Notes: a model not told the origin generated them from the letters alone. DNA of 35,668 nucleotides from Emticicia sp. CRIBPO (GCF_009905725.1 NZ_JAAAKV010000021.1:1-35668); one strand, 5' to 3'; positions 16,600 through 25,517 are shown, counted from the stretch's first letter. Program-made: numbers and translations.

Positions 16600-19500
16600 A
16601 TGAGATTTTGTATTTTATATTTTTTGACGATCATTTGCCTGGACGGATTCTCCCAACAAACCATCTGGGAAATAGGGAAAAACGACCAGTCTGCCCGGGG
16701 AACGGCCCTGGCACCTAATGATTATAAGCGTTTTGTAGAACATGATTTTGGATTTGAAGACCGCTATTTCCTGATCGGACACTCCGATGCACAGAAAGAA
16801 TGGCCTTATATACTGCCCGGCCCTGTCAACGGCTGGGGAGGTACCGGGAATACGGCCGGCATCAGGTCGCATTTCCTGAATATATTTTTTGACCTGGCTG
16901 TCAAACCGGCGTTGGGCAAGTGGACTTTTGTGACAGATATCCTCGAAACAGATTCTGCGGCTGCCCCATTGCTGAAAATCACCATCAACGGACAGTCCTG
17001 GAAGTTCAGACTGGAAAAAGGCCGCAGTGGTAAGAATCCGGAAGGGGCAATGTCAAACGCTAAAGAACAACTGTTAAAAATAGATATTCCCTCGGGACTG
17101 ATCAGAGCAGGTCATAACGAAGTGAACCTGACGACGCTTGAAGGTGGGTGGCTGGTTTTTGATCAGCTCAAACTCGAAGGCCCGGCACAGGTGAAACTGG
17201 CCAATGCTGGTGATGTCCACATCAAAGACATCTATCCGGCGGATTATCAGACCTCGATTAACGGGAAAAATTATCAGCCGTTGCTGATTGACGTCGTCCA
17301 CCTGAAAGGCACCCCGGTGCTGGAAATAAAACTGGACGGACAAAGCATCCTGAAACAGGACGTCGAGCAGGATGAATATGTGCTGGAAGCCCCGATGCCT
17401 GCGGTAAATCAGTTGAAAAGCAGTCAGTACCAGGTGCTGGTGAACGGGATTATAGTGAAACAGGGAAAGGTGAACAGGACGAAAAAAGCCCTGATTACGC
17501 CCTCCGGATATGTGAATACGATGACAGGGGCGGGCCATTCCAGGTGGATGATCGCTCCGGGACCCTGGATGCCGTTCGGGATGGTGAAACTGAGTCCTGA
17601 CAACCAGAACAGCGGCTGGCAGGCAGGTTATGACCCGACTTTTGAATCGATCGGCACATTCAGCCACATTCATGAGTGGACAATGACCGGGCTGGGTACA
17701 TTCCCGGTAACGGGGCCGCTGAAGAAAACTTCGGTGGGTGACCAGCGTGACCCGGAAAGCGGCTATCGCTCACGGTTCAATAAAGCTACAGAAGAAGCCC
17801 CGCTCGGGTATTACAAAGTGGACCTGACGGATTATAAAGTGACGGCAGAGCTGACTTCGACCACCAGGGCGTCGTTTCAGAAATATACTTACCGGGCCTC
17901 AGATGTTGGCCGGATCATGGTAGATCTGAAGGTGCCGACGGAATACCGCTATAAAATCAGATCCACACAAATTAAAAAAGTAAGTGACTACCGCATTGAG
18001 GGTTATAGCGACCAGTTGTCTGAAAATGTCTGGTCGAAAGATGCCAACCAGGAATACAAGGTGCATTTTGTGATGGAGTTTGACCAGCCGATCAAAAACT
18101 TCGGGGTCTGGCTTAACGACAAAGTCACCCCAAATGAAAACCTGACTGCCGAAAACGCTGAAAAAGCAGGTATGTATGTAGAGTTTGACACCAAAGTCAA
18201 AAAGGCTGTGCAGGTGCGGACGGGTATTTCTTATGTCAGCATTGAAAACGCAGCCCTTAACCTCAAAACAGAAATCAGTGATCCTTTCGGCTGGAGTTTT
18301 GAGAGGGTCAGGAACAACCAGAAAGCTGTCTGGGATGAATTGCTGGGACGTGTCAGCATCACAAGCCAGGACAAAAGAGAGAAAGAACGATTTTACAGCA
18401 ATATGTACCGCTCACTCGCCAGTCGCAACATCTTCAGTGATGTGGACGGAAGCTGGGTCGACGCCGGTGAAACGGTCAGGAAATTCAGCAATCCTAATGA
18501 TGTGGCCTTGGGCTGTGATGCTTTCTGGAACACCTTCTGGAACCTCAACCAGTTCTGGAACCTGATCACGCCCGAATGGTCATCCAAATGGGTGAAATCA
18601 CAACTCGCCATGTATGACACAGGCGGCTGGCTGGCCAAAGGCCCGGCGGGGATGGAGTACATCCCGGTGATGGTGGCCGAGCATGAAATTCCACTGGTGG
18701 TGGCCGCTTACCAGATGGGTATCCGTGATTATGATGTCAATAAAGCCTTTGAGGCTGTACATAAAATGCAGACCACGCCTCCCGCCAGCGTGGGGGGAGG
18801 ACTGGCCGGTAATCGTGACCTGGTAACTTACCTGAAGCACAAATATGTGCCGTATGATGAAGGGAGATTCTCCAACTCACTGGAATACAGTTATGATGAC
18901 TGGACGGTTTCTCAGTTCGCCAAGTCATTAGGCAAGACCAAAGTCTATGAAGAGTTTAAAGACCGCGGCACCTGGTGGAAAAACGCCATTGATACGCAAA
19001 CAGGCTACGCCAGGATGAAAGATGCCAAAGGCAACTGGCTGGCCGATTTCGATCCTTTCAAATCAGGAGCTAATCACCATTATGTAGAAGGAAATGCCTG
19101 GCAGCTGACCTATTTTGTGCCGCAGGACGTAACAGGCCTGGCTCAGCAAATCGGAGAAAAGACGTTTACAGACCGTTTGGAATGGGGTTTTGAAGAAAGC
19201 AATAAATGGCGTTTCAACGGCCCGAACGACCAGTACTGGGACTACCCGGTGGTGCAGGGCAACCAGCAGTCGATGCACTTTGCGGCCTTGTTTAACTGGG
19301 TGAAAAAGCCCTGGCTGACCCAGAAATGGAGCCGGGCGATTGTGAACCGCTACTATGGTCACGGGGTGTCTAATGCCTACCTGGGTGATGAGGACCAGGG
19401 GCAGATGAGTGCCTGGTTTGTGATGAATGCTTTGGGCTTGTTCCAGACAGACGGAGGATGCCGTGTGAACCCGGTATATGAAATTGCCAGTCCGATATTC

Positions 19501-19737
19501 GAAAAAGCGGTCATTAACCTCGGCGAAAAATACGGAAGAGGAAATACCTTTACGATAGAGGCAAAGAACACTTCAAGGAAGAATGTGTACGTACAAAAAG
19601 CTACCTTGAACGGAAAACCATTGCAGAATTTCTGGTTTGAAGCCTCAGATTTGCTGAAAGGCGGCAGTCTTGTCCTGGAAATGGGCCCTGAACCGAATAA
19701 GAACTGGGGAGTTGGTGTGATGCCTGTAGTCGATTAA
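16600..19737 (+). CDS. GH92-family exo-alpha-mannosidase with an extra N-terminal beta-sandwich region
   Basis: The 1045-residue protein has a signal peptide (about 1-18). Residues 20-200 (WEIGKNDQSARG, GWGGTGNTAG, WLVFDQLKLEG) resemble the carbohydrate-binding-like domain of polysaccharide lyase family 4. The GH92 part runs from about 298 to the end. It includes the N-terminal GH92 beta domain (GAGHSRWMIAPGPWMPFGMV, FSHIHEWTMTGLG) and the (alpha/alpha)6 domain, with NSLEYSYDDW (E762, expected general acid) and GDEDQGQMSAW (D930/D932, expected base region). Known GH92 enzymes are calcium-dependent inverting exo-alpha-mannosidases. The stretch CDAFWNTFWNLNQFW and the MVAEHEIPLVVAAY segment differ from common GH92 forms (WDTFR, GYHAVPV), so it belongs to a divergent subgroup and its exact linkage is uncertain. 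It starts a second transcription unit after the susD terminator. Confidence 0.88.
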   Translation: MRFCILYFLTIICLDGFSQQTIWEIGKNDQSARGTALAPNDYKRFVEHDFGFEDRYFLIGHSDAQKEWPYILPGPVNGWGGTGNTAGIRSHFLNIFFDLAVKPALGKWTFVTDILETDSAAAPLLKITINGQSWKFRLEKGRSGKNPEGAMSNAKEQLLKIDIPSGLIRAGHNEVNLTTLEGGWLVFDQLKLEGPAQVKLANAGDVHIKDIYPADYQTSINGKNYQPLLIDVVHLKGTPVLEIKLDGQSILKQDVEQDEYVLEAPMPAVNQLKSSQYQVLVNGIIVKQGKVNRTKKALITPSGYVNTMTGAGHSRWMIAPGPWMPFGMVKLSPDNQNSGWQAGYDPTFESIGTFSHIHEWTMTGLGTFPVTGPLKKTSVGDQRDPESGYRSRFNKATEEAPLGYYKVDLTDYKVTAELTSTTRASFQKYTYRASDVGRIMVDLKVPTEYRYKIRSTQIKKVSDYRIEGYSDQLSENVWSKDANQEYKVHFVMEFDQPIKNFGVWLNDKVTPNENLTAENAEKAGMYVEFDTKVKKAVQVRTGISYVSIENAALNLKTEISDPFGWSFERVRNNQKAVWDELLGRVSITSQDKREKERFYSNMYRSLASRNIFSDVDGSWVDAGETVRKFSNPNDVALGCDAFWNTFWNLNQFWNLITPEWSSKWVKSQLAMYDTGGWLAKGPAGMEYIPVMVAEHEIPLVVAAYQMGIRDYDVNKAFEAVHKMQTTPPASVGGGLAGNRDLVTYLKHKYVPYDEGRFSNSLEYSYDDWTVSQFAKSLGKTKVYEEFKDRGTWWKNAIDTQTGYARMKDAKGNWLADFDPFKSGANHHYVEGNAWQLTYFVPQDVTGLAQQIGEKTFTDRLEWGFEESNKWRFNGPNDQYWDYPVVQGNQQSMHFAALFNWVKKPWLTQKWSRAIVNRYYGHGVSNAYLGDEDQGQMSAWFVMNALGLFQTDGGCRVNPVYEIASPIFEKAVINLGEKYGRGNTFTIEAKNTSRKNVYVQKATLNGKPLQNFWFEASDLLKGGSLVLEMGPEPNKNWGVGVMPVVD

Positions 19738-19741
19738 TAAT

Positions 19742-19767
19742 ACCATGAAGGAGTTAAGATCATTAAG
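19742..19767 (+). repeat. ACCAT-type 26-base dispersed intergenic repeat (copy 2)
   Basis: The copy reads ACCATGAAGGAGTTAAG followed by ATCATTAAG. It lies just after the GH92 stop and before the next secreted enzyme, probably inside a polycistronic transcript. It matches the other copies at about 20 or more of 26 positions. Confidence 0.6.
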
Positions 19768-19799
19768 TCTTAGTCCCTCCAAGATGAAAAACAAAAAAC

Positions 19800-21077
19800 A
19801 TGAAAAAACTAATCCTGATATTGATTTTAGCGAGTGTGCATGGGTTTGCACAGAAAAATACAGACTTGTATCAAAAGATAAAAAGTGACCAAACCTTAAA
19901 ATCCGTCAAAGAAAAAGCATTGGAAGTCGTTAAAACCGGCTTCAATGCCGGTGACGGTTATGGAGAGGTGTGGATCAGGGACTATAACACTTTCCTGACG
20001 CTGTCGGCGGCGGTGCATCCTCACGAAACCCTGAAAGAGAACCTGAGGGTGTTTTTCAGACTACAGGGAAAGGACGGTAACATTGTAGACGGTTTTATCC
20101 CGATCGAAAAGGCACGGGCTTCCAAAGTGGGGTATGAGTACATTTTTACCGACCTGGAAAAACAATACGCCGGGCACAAAAACACCGTAGAAACTGACCA
20201 GGAGTCTTCGCTGCTGCAGGCAGTGTACCGCTATGTCAAAGTAACAGGTGACAAGGCTTTTCTGAAAGAAAAAATCGGTGGAATAAGCGTGGAAGACCGG
20301 ATGGCTAAAGCCGTGGATTTCCTGCTGAAACACCGCTGGAATGAACAATACGGTCTGATCTGGGGGGCTACTACAGCTGACTGGGGTGATGTGCAACCTG
20401 AGCATGACTGGGGCGTTTACCTGACGAAAGATACCCACCTGGCCATCGATATTTATGACAACGCCATGCTGATCATTGCCCTGGACAACCTCATGAACCT
20501 GGTGCCTCAGCAGAAAGCGAAATGGCAGCCCGTCAGAAAGAGACTGGCGGTGAATACCATGAAACATCTGTGGGATACCCGAAACAACAAGTTTATCCCG
20601 CACCTTTATCTGAACGGTTCGCCTTTCCCGGCAAGCCTGGATGAAAACAAGATATACTATCATGGCGGAACGGCGGTGGCGATTGAAGCGGGGCTGTTGA
20701 ATAAACAACAGATCAAAGTTTCACTGGATAAGATGATTGATAACGTCAGACAATCCGGAGCGGCTACCATTGGTCTCACTTTGTACCCGACTTATCCGGC
20801 CGGGAGTTTTAAAAACAAAGGCATGTATCCTTATGGCTACCAGAACGGCGGCGACTGGACCTGGTTTGGCGGACGGATGATTCAGCAGCTGATCCGGTAT
20901 GATTTTGACCGGGAAGCTTACGAACAACTTCAGCCCATGCTGAAAAGAGTGATTGATAACAAGGGTTTCTTTGAATGGTATACTGTTGACAATAAGCCCA
21001 AAGGCTCGGGCACGTTCAGGGGTGAAGCCGGGGTATTGTATGAGGTCATCCTGGCCCTGGATAAGAAAACAAAATGA
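19800..21077 (+). CDS. Secreted six-hairpin glycosidase-like protein, family unassigned
   Basis: The 425-residue protein has a signal peptide (MKKLILILILASVHGFA, cut before QKN). The rest looks like an (alpha/alpha)6 barrel with repeated aromatic and acidic loop motifs: EVWIRDYNTFL (56-66), ETDQESSLLQAVYRY (131-145), WGATTADWGDVQPEHDWG (188-205), YYHGGTAVAIEAG (286-298) and YGYQNGGDWTWFGGRMIQQL (345-364). The RDY and late acidic motifs recall the general layout of GH125, GH63 and GH15-like enzymes, but I cannot place it in a named family. It lies between GH92 and the sugar kinase and its stop overlaps the kinase start by four bases, so it serves the same pathway. Cleavage of a linkage left by GH92, for example a glucosidic or alpha-1,6-mannosidic bond, is possible but unproven. 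Confidence 0.8.
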   Translation: MKKLILILILASVHGFAQKNTDLYQKIKSDQTLKSVKEKALEVVKTGFNAGDGYGEVWIRDYNTFLTLSAAVHPHETLKENLRVFFRLQGKDGNIVDGFIPIEKARASKVGYEYIFTDLEKQYAGHKNTVETDQESSLLQAVYRYVKVTGDKAFLKEKIGGISVEDRMAKAVDFLLKHRWNEQYGLIWGATTADWGDVQPEHDWGVYLTKDTHLAIDIYDNAMLIIALDNLMNLVPQQKAKWQPVRKRLAVNTMKHLWDTRNNKFIPHLYLNGSPFPASLDENKIYYHGGTAVAIEAGLLNKQQIKVSLDKMIDNVRQSGAATIGLTLYPTYPAGSFKNKGMYPYGYQNGGDWTWFGGRMIQQLIRYDFDREAYEQLQPMLKRVIDNKGFFEWYTVDNKPKGSGTFRGEAGVLYEVILALDKKTK

Positions 21078-22009
21078 AAAAAGACATCGTCATAGCCATG
21101 GACCTGGGGGGAACCCGGATCAAACTCGGGTTGGTCAGCGGACCTGAGGTTCTGGCAAGTCTGGAAACGGATGCCTGTTCAGAGCAGGGCCTGGCTCAGC
21201 GGCTACCCGGAATTGCGGAGGCGATCAGGGGGCTTCTGGCACAGAAATCTATAGGTAACGAAGCCTTAAAAGGCGTAGGGATAGCTATTCCGGGCATCGT
21301 GGATTCTGTTCACAAAAAGGTGCTGACGATCAACGATAAATACGGAGATGTCATTTCCCTCGACCTTGAGAAATGGGCTGCTGAGCACTTCGGCGTGCCT
21401 CTGGAGATAGAGAACGACACAAGGGCCGCTTTACTGGGTGAATGGAAGTTCGGCAACGGCCGGGGTTACAACGACGTCGTATTAATGACTTTAGGAACGG
21501 GCATTGGAACATCTGCCGTCATAGAAGGAAAAATACTGAGAGGGAAGCATTTCCAGGCAGGTATCCTCGGCGGGCATTTTATCGTCAATCCCAAAGGAAG
21601 GCTTTGTAACTGCGGCAATGTGGGCTGTGCAGAGGCAGAGGCTTCGACCTGGAACCTGGCAGAAATAGTGTCGGCTCATAACAGTGTTGCTGATAGTGAG
21701 GAGGTTGATGCCGGAAAACTGGATTTTAAGCTTATTTTTGAACTGGCAGCCGATGGGAATCAATGGGCCAAAACGATCAGAGGCGAATGCCTCGAAGTCT
21801 GGGCTGCCTGTGCCTTTAACCTTGTGCAGGCCTACGACCCTGAGGTGCTGATTCTGGGTGGCGGCATCATGGCCAGCCGCGATCATATCTTACCGCACAT
21901 ACAAAGCAAACTAAAAGGAAATTCCTGGTGCAGCTGGGGTGAAGTGAAGGTATTGGAAGCCTCACTTAAAAACACTGCGGCCCTCCTTGGAGTAGGGAGT
22001 CTTTTTTGA
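21074..22009 (+). CDS. ROK-family sugar kinase, probable mannokinase
   Basis: The 311-residue protein has the ATP-binding DLGGTRIKLG (10-19), the ROK substrate loop with catalytic Asp in IENDTRAALLGEW, and the zinc motif CNCGNVGCAEA after GGHFIV. The usual GExGH signature appears here as GILGGH, so the glutamate that normally contacts the sugar is missing or shifted. Fold and catalytic Asp are intact. Its start overlaps the preceding glycosidase stop as ATGA, indicating translational coupling. Between a mannosidase and a mannose-6-phosphate isomerase, the expected reaction is ATP-dependent phosphorylation of mannose to mannose-6-phosphate in the cytoplasm. Glucose or another hexose cannot be excluded. 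Confidence 0.9.
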   Translation: MKKDIVIAMDLGGTRIKLGLVSGPEVLASLETDACSEQGLAQRLPGIAEAIRGLLAQKSIGNEALKGVGIAIPGIVDSVHKKVLTINDKYGDVISLDLEKWAAEHFGVPLEIENDTRAALLGEWKFGNGRGYNDVVLMTLGTGIGTSAVIEGKILRGKHFQAGILGGHFIVNPKGRLCNCGNVGCAEAEASTWNLAEIVSAHNSVADSEEVDAGKLDFKLIFELAADGNQWAKTIRGECLEVWAACAFNLVQAYDPEVLILGGGIMASRDHILPHIQSKLKGNSWCSWGEVKVLEASLKNTAALLGVGSLF

Positions 22010-22121
22010 CGGAGAAAGGAGGGAAGGAGAACTGAAAAAGGAGTATGTTTTGCTCTGCTTGGAAGATGATTAAATTCGTCCTCCAACAAAATCCTTTCTC
22101 CATTGTCCTTTCTCCCCGTCC

Positions 22122-22149
22122 GACCTGGTCGTCAGGCGGGGCGGGCTTT
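22122..22149 (-). repeat. 28-base dispersed repeat beginning AAAGCCCGCC (copy 2)
   Basis: On the minus strand this segment matches 9870-9897 at 23 of 28 positions without gaps. It lies in the 175-base gap between the ROK kinase and the isomerase gene, which also contains short GGAGAAAGGA-like inverted words. Confidence 0.45.
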
Positions 22150-22184
22150 CTCCATAATACAATAACATTTAATCATTAAAAGCC

Positions 22185-23954
22185 TTGAAGAACTCAAATT
22201 TTTGCAAATTTCCGAAAATAAAAGTAGAAGGGCATCACTGTGCCGTGGGGTGGGAGGAAATATCAAAAACACTCGGAAACCGCCTCAACAGTATTAATAA
22301 ACCCAAAAAAGTGGTGGCCCTGGAAACCTATCACGGGGTGTTTGAGGAGGAAATCATCAGCGGCTTACAGCTGGCCGATGTGTCGGTAGTCAGAACGCAG
22401 GCTTGTTTCAAAACGGAAGAAGAAATCAGTTGCATGGTGCAGGAGTTTGTGACGGATGATCCGGTTTTCGGGTTTGTGAGTCCGCTGGAGCTCGATGCCT
22501 TCATTGATCAAAATAAATTATCCCGTTTAACTGACGATATCCTGGCGGCGGATGTTGCCGTAGTGTTGGTTGTGGGTCCCGGAGCGAGTTTAGTTTATCC
22601 GGGTTATGACCTGCTGGTTTATGCTGATATGCCCCGCTGGGAAATCCAGTTGCGGTTCAGAAAGAACCAGATTGCTAACCTGGGAGCTGCAAATCATCAC
22701 GATATCTTCTCATATCAGTATAAAAGGGCCTTCTATGTAGACTGGAAAGTACTGGACCGCCACAAGAAAACGCTGATGGACCGGTGGGATGAGGTGCTCG
22801 ACACCACTATTCCGGGTAGTCCGCGGATGATTTCAGGAGCAGCCATGAAGGTGGCTTTAGAGGCGACCATCAACCGGCCGTTCCGTGTTATACCGTTTTT
22901 TGATCCGGGACCCTGGGGTGGGCAGTGGCTGAAGGAGGTCTGCGACCTCGACCGCTCTGCCGTCAACTACGCCTGGGGCTTTGACTGTGTGCCGGAAGAA
23001 AACAGCCTGATGTTTGATTTCAACGGAAATACGGTGGAGATTCCTTCCGTCAATCTGGTCTACGCTCACCCGCGATCTTTGCTGGGTAACAAGGTTTTTG
23101 ATGCTTTCGGAGCAGAATTTCCGATCCGGTTTGATTTCCTGGATACCATGGAGGGCGGCAACCTGAGTTTGCAGGTGCATCCTTTGCATGAGTACATGAA
23201 GGAGAATTTCGGCATGCCTTATACCCAGAACGAAAGCTATTATTTCCTGGATGCGGGCGATGAGGCCTTCGTTTACCTGGGTCTGAAAGAAGGGACTGAT
23301 ACCTCGAAAATGTGGGAAGAACTGGAAGTGGCCAATGAATTCGGAGAGCCTTTTGATGCTGAAAAATACGTAGAAAAATGGCCGGTTAGAAAGCACGACC
23401 ATGCCCTGATCCCTGCCGGAACGATACATTGTTCGGGAGCAGACAGTGTGGTGCTGGAGATCAGTGCCACACCGTTTAACTTCACTTTCAAACTCTGGGA
23501 CTGGGGTAGAACCGGCCTTGACGGTCACCCGAGACCGATCTCCCTGGAACATGGCAAAAACAATGTGGTGGAAGAAAGAAAGACCCATTGGACCAGCCAT
23601 CACCTGCTCAACCAGGTTGAGATAGTTGGCTTTGGCGACGGCTGGCGTGAAGAACGGACCGGTCTGGATGAACATTCATTTATAGAAACCCGCAGGCATT
23701 GGTTTACCCAGCCTGTGACACACCATACCAACGGAATAGTCAATGTCCTGAACCTGATTGAAGGCCGGGAGGCGATCGTAGAAAGTCCGGACAATGCCTT
23801 TGAGCCCTTTGTGATCCATTATGCAGAAACTTTTATTGTACCGGCTGCCGTGGGAACTTATATTGTTCGTCCATTCGGCGAAAGTGAGGGGAAGCAGATC
23901 GGGACGATCAAAGCATCTGTAAGGACAGAGAACCTGGGAGATTTTATGGGCTGA
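22185..23954 (+). CDS. Class I mannose-6-phosphate isomerase with an extra N-terminal domain
   Basis: The 589-residue protein has two parts. Residues 231-589 are a class I phosphomannose isomerase with RPFRVIPFFDPGPWGGQWL (231-249), zinc-site residues in NLSLQVHP (Q330, H332), E350 in QNESYYFLDAG, H415 in PAGTIHCSG, and LWDWGRTGLDGHPRP (437-451). They interconvert mannose-6-phosphate and fructose-6-phosphate. Residues 1-225 form an additional alpha/beta domain (KKVVALETYHGVFEEEIISG, GPGASLVYPGYDLLVYADMP) that looks like a nucleoside-kinase-type fold with no clear P-loop; its function is unknown to me. The only plausible start is TTG at 22185: an in-frame TAA lies at 22170 and the first ATG would remove the conserved N-terminus. 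The gene follows the ROK kinase by 175 bases and completes the mannose route. Confidence 0.88.
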   Translation: MKNSNFCKFPKIKVEGHHCAVGWEEISKTLGNRLNSINKPKKVVALETYHGVFEEEIISGLQLADVSVVRTQACFKTEEEISCMVQEFVTDDPVFGFVSPLELDAFIDQNKLSRLTDDILAADVAVVLVVGPGASLVYPGYDLLVYADMPRWEIQLRFRKNQIANLGAANHHDIFSYQYKRAFYVDWKVLDRHKKTLMDRWDEVLDTTIPGSPRMISGAAMKVALEATINRPFRVIPFFDPGPWGGQWLKEVCDLDRSAVNYAWGFDCVPEENSLMFDFNGNTVEIPSVNLVYAHPRSLLGNKVFDAFGAEFPIRFDFLDTMEGGNLSLQVHPLHEYMKENFGMPYTQNESYYFLDAGDEAFVYLGLKEGTDTSKMWEELEVANEFGEPFDAEKYVEKWPVRKHDHALIPAGTIHCSGADSVVLEISATPFNFTFKLWDWGRTGLDGHPRPISLEHGKNNVVEERKTHWTSHHLLNQVEIVGFGDGWREERTGLDEHSFIETRRHWFTQPVTHHTNGIVNVLNLIEGREAIVESPDNAFEPFVIHYAETFIVPAAVGTYIVRPFGESEGKQIGTIKASVRTENLGDFMG

Positions 23955-24113
23955 AACGTTTGCCGTTTTTATCGCTAAGATGCAAAAAAGCAGCATGTTA
24001 ATACCCCCTGTAGCTATTTCATTACAAAGTCACACTTAATTTGTTTATAGATTAATCATAAAGTCCTGTTTATCTTGCCTGCAAGGTACCTATCAAGACA
24101 AACCAACCTTAAA

Positions 24114-25466
24114 ATGAGCAGTACACAAAACCGGAAATACGTTTATAAAGCCACATTGGTAGCCGCAGTGGGTGGCCTTTTGTTTGGTTATGACACCGCC
24201 GTCATAGCCGGGGCCATCGGTTTTTTACAGATCAAATTCAATCTTTCTGCCGTTATGACGGGCTGGGTGGCTTCCTGTGCCCTGCTAGGTTGCATTGCGG
24301 GGGCGATGTTCGCCGGGGCATTGAGCGACCGTTTCGGACGGAAGAAAATACTGATCCTGTCGGCCGTTCTGTTTGCTGTTTCCTCTGCAGGGATAGTGGT
24401 GCCTGCGGGGCTTAATTCTTTTGTATTTTTCAGGATCATCGGAGGCCTGGGCATAGGTGTGGCCTCGATGCTCGCTCCTATGTACATCACCGAAATAGCC
24501 CCGGCAGAGCAGCGGGGAAGGCTGGTTTCCATTAATCAGCTCGGTATTGTGAGCGGCATTCTGCTGATTTATTTTGTCAACGCCTGGATAGCCGGATGGC
24601 ACGACGAAGCCTGGAATGTGGAAACCGGGTGGAGGTACATGTTCGGTTCAGGGGTGATTCCTTCGGCGGTATTTTTTGTGCTGTTGTTTTCAGTACCCGA
24701 AAGCCCGAGGTGGCTGGCTCAGCAGGGGCAACATGACAACGCCCTGGCTATTCTCATCAGGATCAACGGCAAGGAAAAAGCTTCTAAAGAGCTTATCGGT
24801 ATACAGCACGAACTGGATACACAGCAACCCGGCTCACTGGCTGAAATCCTCAAGCCCGGTCTTCGTAAAGCCCTTTTTATCGGTATTGTGCTGGCTATGT
24901 TTTCACAGGTGACAGGCATTAACGCCATCATGTATTATGCCCCCGAGATCTTTAAATCGACGGGAGACGGCTCTTCTTCAGCTCTGCTGCAGACGGTGCT
25001 GGTAGGAGTGGTGAATTTCCTTTTTACGCTCGTGGCGATTAAGTATGTAGACCAGTCGGGGAGGAAGAAGCTCCTGCTGGCCGGTTCAGGTGGTATGGCC
25101 GTTTGTCTGGCTGTCATCGGGTCTGCCTTCCATTTTGAGATGGCACAGGGTTACCTGGTATTGATATCGATCCTGGCTTATATTGCTTTCTTTGCTCTTT
25201 CGCTGGGGCCGCTTACTTTTGTGGTAGTGGCTGAGATTTTCCCGAACAGGGTCCGCGGTCTGGCGATGTCCATCTGTATTTTTGTGTTGTGGATGTGTGT
25301 GTTTATGGTTTCCCAGTTTTTCCCGGTCTTGCTGGAATCCATCGGCAGTGCCCGGACGTTCTGGATATTTATGATCTTATCGATTCTGGCCTTCATTTTT
25401 GTCTGGCTGGCCGTCCCCGAAACCAAGGGCAAGTCGCTGGAAGACATGGAAAAAATATGGAGCTAG
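24114..25466 (+). CDS. MFS sugar porter (sugar/H+ symporter family)
   Basis: The frame is open from a TTG at 24075, but the ATG at 24114 (MSSTQNRKYVYKATLVA) gives the normal family start and a 450-residue protein. It shows twelve membrane helices and the sugar porter signatures GGLLFGYDTAVIAGAIGF, DRFGRKKIL between helices 2 and 3, PESPRWLAQQG in the central loop, QVTGINAIMYYAPEIF in helix 7, DQSGRKKLLL and PETKGKSLEDME near the end. Proteins of this type import monosaccharides such as xylose, glucose, arabinose or galactose with protons. Here it probably brings mannose released in the periplasm into the cytoplasm. It is the last gene of the locus and is followed directly by a two-hairpin repeat. 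Confidence 0.93.
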   Translation: MSSTQNRKYVYKATLVAAVGGLLFGYDTAVIAGAIGFLQIKFNLSAVMTGWVASCALLGCIAGAMFAGALSDRFGRKKILILSAVLFAVSSAGIVVPAGLNSFVFFRIIGGLGIGVASMLAPMYITEIAPAEQRGRLVSINQLGIVSGILLIYFVNAWIAGWHDEAWNVETGWRYMFGSGVIPSAVFFVLLFSVPESPRWLAQQGQHDNALAILIRINGKEKASKELIGIQHELDTQQPGSLAEILKPGLRKALFIGIVLAMFSQVTGINAIMYYAPEIFKSTGDGSSSALLQTVLVGVVNFLFTLVAIKYVDQSGRKKLLLAGSGGMAVCLAVIGSAFHFEMAQGYLVLISILAYIAFFALSLGPLTFVVVAEIFPNRVRGLAMSICIFVLWMCVFMVSQFFPVLLESIGSARTFWIFMILSILAFIFVWLAVPETKGKSLEDMEKIWS

Positions 25467-25517
25467 CTGTCCCGCGTCTTCAGACGCACCGGACGGCGGA
25501 ATACGGTCTCTGACCGT
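25466..25517 (-). repeat. Two-hairpin dispersed repeat of about 51 bases (copy 3, reverse orientation)
   Basis: On the minus strand it reads ACGGTCAGAGACCGT, a spacer, then GCGTCTGAAGACGC and ends GACAGC. It matches the copies at 26433-26483 and 27820-27870 with a one-base insertion. Both stems are kept by compensating changes (CCGGT/ACCGG becomes ACGGT/ACCGT; ACGTC/GACGT becomes GCGTC/GACGC). It begins at the last base of the MFS stop codon and may end transcription or protect the mRNA end. Confidence 0.7.

Noticed and set aside
17074-17673. 199-codon leftward frame opposite the GH92 gene
   Set aside because: It overlaps the conserved GH92 coding sequence and shows no protein-family features.
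22857-23675. 272-codon leftward frame opposite the isomerase gene
   Set aside because: It is antisense to conserved isomerase motifs and has a composition typical of a shadow frame.
24075-24113. Upstream TTG start for the MFS porter
   Set aside because: The added residues (MPARYLSRQTNLK) are not typical of the family, and the ATG at 24114 gives the standard N-terminus.
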